Of a stretch of 10,318 nucleotides of DNA, positions 9,403 through 10,318 are shown in pieces. The translations under genes and the position numbers were made by a program. A model generated the notes under the pieces. The model was not told the DNA's origin, searched no databases, and saw only the letters and a list, made by a program, of their open reading frames with translations. This stretch comes from Chloromonas sp. AAM2 (lineage: Eukaryota; Chlorophyta; Chlorophyceae; Chlamydomonadales; Chlamydomonadaceae), in contig QAXH01005737.1 in the NCBI GenBank assembly GCA_004335635.1, positions 5,723-16,040 of the forward strand. The letters run 5' to 3'. The number at the start of each line of letters is the position of its first letter. The stretch's first letter is position 1.

Positions 9403-9739
9403 AGCCCACATGTCATGTCATGGGTTGTTGATGTCGAGTCAAGATCATTAGGAAAGTATGTGTGAGTTCTTTGAATTTCGGAATCCGGGGACCTGGGACT
9501 TTCAGTTGCCAAACCTGTTGCTTTTGGCACTGGTGCAGTGTAGTTGTTGGTTGCACGGATGCCTGGAAAACGGATGTTCAACGGGGAGAGCTACAAGCTG
9601 TATGATTCGTCAGTAAAAAGATATTGGGTTGCTTAGTTGCTTGTATTGCCAGAACTTGAATAAGGCCGGAATCCAATCAAGATGACAGTCTGGGTTTAAG
9701 GCCCACTCCTGTGATGTATGGCAGACTATGTGTGATCAG

Positions 9740-9815
9740 TGTGATTTGATAATTGCGATGGATAACTGAATGTATGTCTGCTCAATGTGATTGATAATTG
9801 TGATGGATAAGTAAA
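9740..9815 (+). repeat. Imperfect tandem repeat, about 46 bp period, in the 3' UTR
   Basis: TGTGATTTGATAATTGCGAT near 9740 and TGTGATTGATAATTGTGATG near 9786 head two related units, both running on into GGATAA. The copies differ by one deleted T and a few substitutions. This looks like an older local duplication in the 3' UTR of the reductase gene. Confidence 0.65.
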
Positions 9816-9944
9816 ATGGGCTGAAGCGGCTTCAGTGAAGCCTCCAGACTGGTGGACACGATTTCCTATCTTTTTGTGCCCTCACAGCAGGCCCGTGACC
9901 AGACATGATCGGACCACAGTGCTGCTGATGGAAAATAATGGCCT

Positions 9945-10024
9945 TGTAAGCTGAGCGTGCAGACATTTGTTACCTGTCTTTAGTCCTGCGCCTGTGGGTA
10001 CATGCAAGTCTGTAAGGTCTGTAA
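9945..10024 (+). terminator. Candidate poly(A) signal cluster (three TGTAA motifs)
   Basis: TGTAA occurs at 9945-9949, 10011-10015 and 10020-10024, about 545 to 620 nt past the reductase stop codon. TGTAA is the usual chlorophyte poly(A) signal, found shortly before the cleavage site. If one is used, the 3' UTR is about 560-640 nt, ordinary for green algae. The pentamer is short and no transcript data are available here. Confidence 0.4.
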
Positions 10025-10057
10025 TCTTCCTTGCCCCTGGCGGCTTTGGCTTCCGCA

Positions 10058-10093
10058 GGGCGCAGATTCATACGCCCGGGCGCAGATTCATAC
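10058..10093 (+). repeat. 16 bp direct repeat, 20 bp period
   Basis: GGGCGCAGATTCATAC occurs exactly at 10058-10073 and 10078-10093, separated by GCCC. It lies just after the TGTAA cluster and just before the start of the proline-rich open frame. Confidence 0.8.
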
Positions 10094-10104
10094 TAAAACG
10101 TGTC

Positions 10105-10318
10105 ATGTGCCACCGTTTCAAGGTGTCCAGTGGCCAGGAGATTTGCAGCGTGTCACAATCACACCAGCCCACCCAACATTTGCCACCTCCGCCGCCCCCT
10201 CCACCCCATGCACTCCTGCCACCACCAACCACCACCACCGCAGCAACTGCCACCACAGCAAAGCAGCAGGTGTTGCCACCATCTTCAGCACAACAGCCAC
10301 AGCCGACCACACAAGCAT
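10105..10318 (+). CDS. Partial gene for a Pro/Thr/Gln-rich protein, running off the right edge
   Basis: A plus-strand frame stays open from about 9955 to the window end. The first in-frame ATG is at 10105 (MCHRFKVSSGQEI...), giving 71 codons without a stop. From about 10181 it encodes an eight-proline run, then PPPTTTTAATATTAKQQ and PSSAQQPQPTTQ. Such low-complexity Pro/Thr/Gln tracts are common in algal regulatory and extracellular proteins and do not identify a function. TTTGCAG at 10142-10148 is a possible splice acceptor in the same frame, so the exon may begin at 10149 with an unseen upstream exon. The other two plus frames are also open but give less natural residue runs. The gene is short, partial and low in complexity, so confidence is moderate. 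Confidence 0.38.
   Translation, partial: MCHRFKVSSGQEICSVSQSHQPTQHLPPPPPPPPHALLPPPTTTTAATATTAKQQVLPPSSAQQPQPTTQA

Larger units (their letters stand above)
9403..10104. other. 3' UTR and intergenic region after the ferric reductase gene
   Basis: No exon that I can support lies here. The stretch is AT-richer than the coding exons. It holds an imperfect tandem repeat (9740-9815), a 16 bp duplication (10058-10093) and three TGTAA motifs between 9945 and 10024. The reductase transcript probably ends within it. Confidence 0.55.

Noticed and set aside
10068..10318. Minus-strand Gly/Trp/Val-rich frames at the right edge
   Set aside because: They are the complement of the Pro/Thr/Gln-rich plus-strand tract. 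Long Trp and Val runs of this kind are typical shadows of CCA/CCN repeats.

Overview
The window reads as nuclear DNA of a photosynthetic eukaryote, most likely a green alga. The genes are cut by many short introns (137-442 nt in the main gene). All of these introns begin GT and end AG, mostly CAG. The large protein has the architecture of plant and algal ferric-chelate reductases. Base composition is moderate and coding third positions lean to G/C. TGTAA motifs, the usual poly(A) signal of chlorophytes, lie downstream of the main gene. The lineage is inferred from gene family and style; no marker gene fixes it further. No rRNA, tRNA, CRISPR or recognisable transposon gene is visible.

Layout. 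(1) Positions 244-2177, minus strand: a four-exon gene for a small (163 aa) predicted type I membrane protein. It has a signal peptide, a short ectodomain, one membrane helix and a C-terminal KKTV that fits the dilysine ER-retrieval pattern. I do not recognise its family. (2) Positions 2178-2843: a divergent intergenic region of 666 bp that must carry both promoters. It contains a TATA-like stretch and two interleaved inverted repeats. (3) Positions 2844-9402, plus strand: a complete 19-exon gene whose predicted 796 aa product is a FRO/FRE-type ferric reductase of the NADPH oxidase superfamily. Every splice junction keeps frame and the conserved heme, FAD and NADPH motifs fall in order. (4) Positions 9403 to about 10100: 3' UTR and intergenic sequence with small tandem repeats and three TGTAA motifs. 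(5) About 10105-10318, plus strand: the likely start or first visible exon of a further gene encoding a Pro/Thr/Gln-rich segment that runs off the window.

How they may work together. The reductase would carry electrons from cytosolic NADPH through FAD and two b-type hemes to an acceptor, classically Fe(III) chelates, across the plasma membrane or an organelle membrane. The small membrane protein shares its promoter region head-to-head, so the two may be co-regulated. That link is inference only. The intron repeats are local duplications and a GT microsatellite. The most unusual points are the small KKXX protein and the departures of the reductase's NADPH domain from the family pattern.
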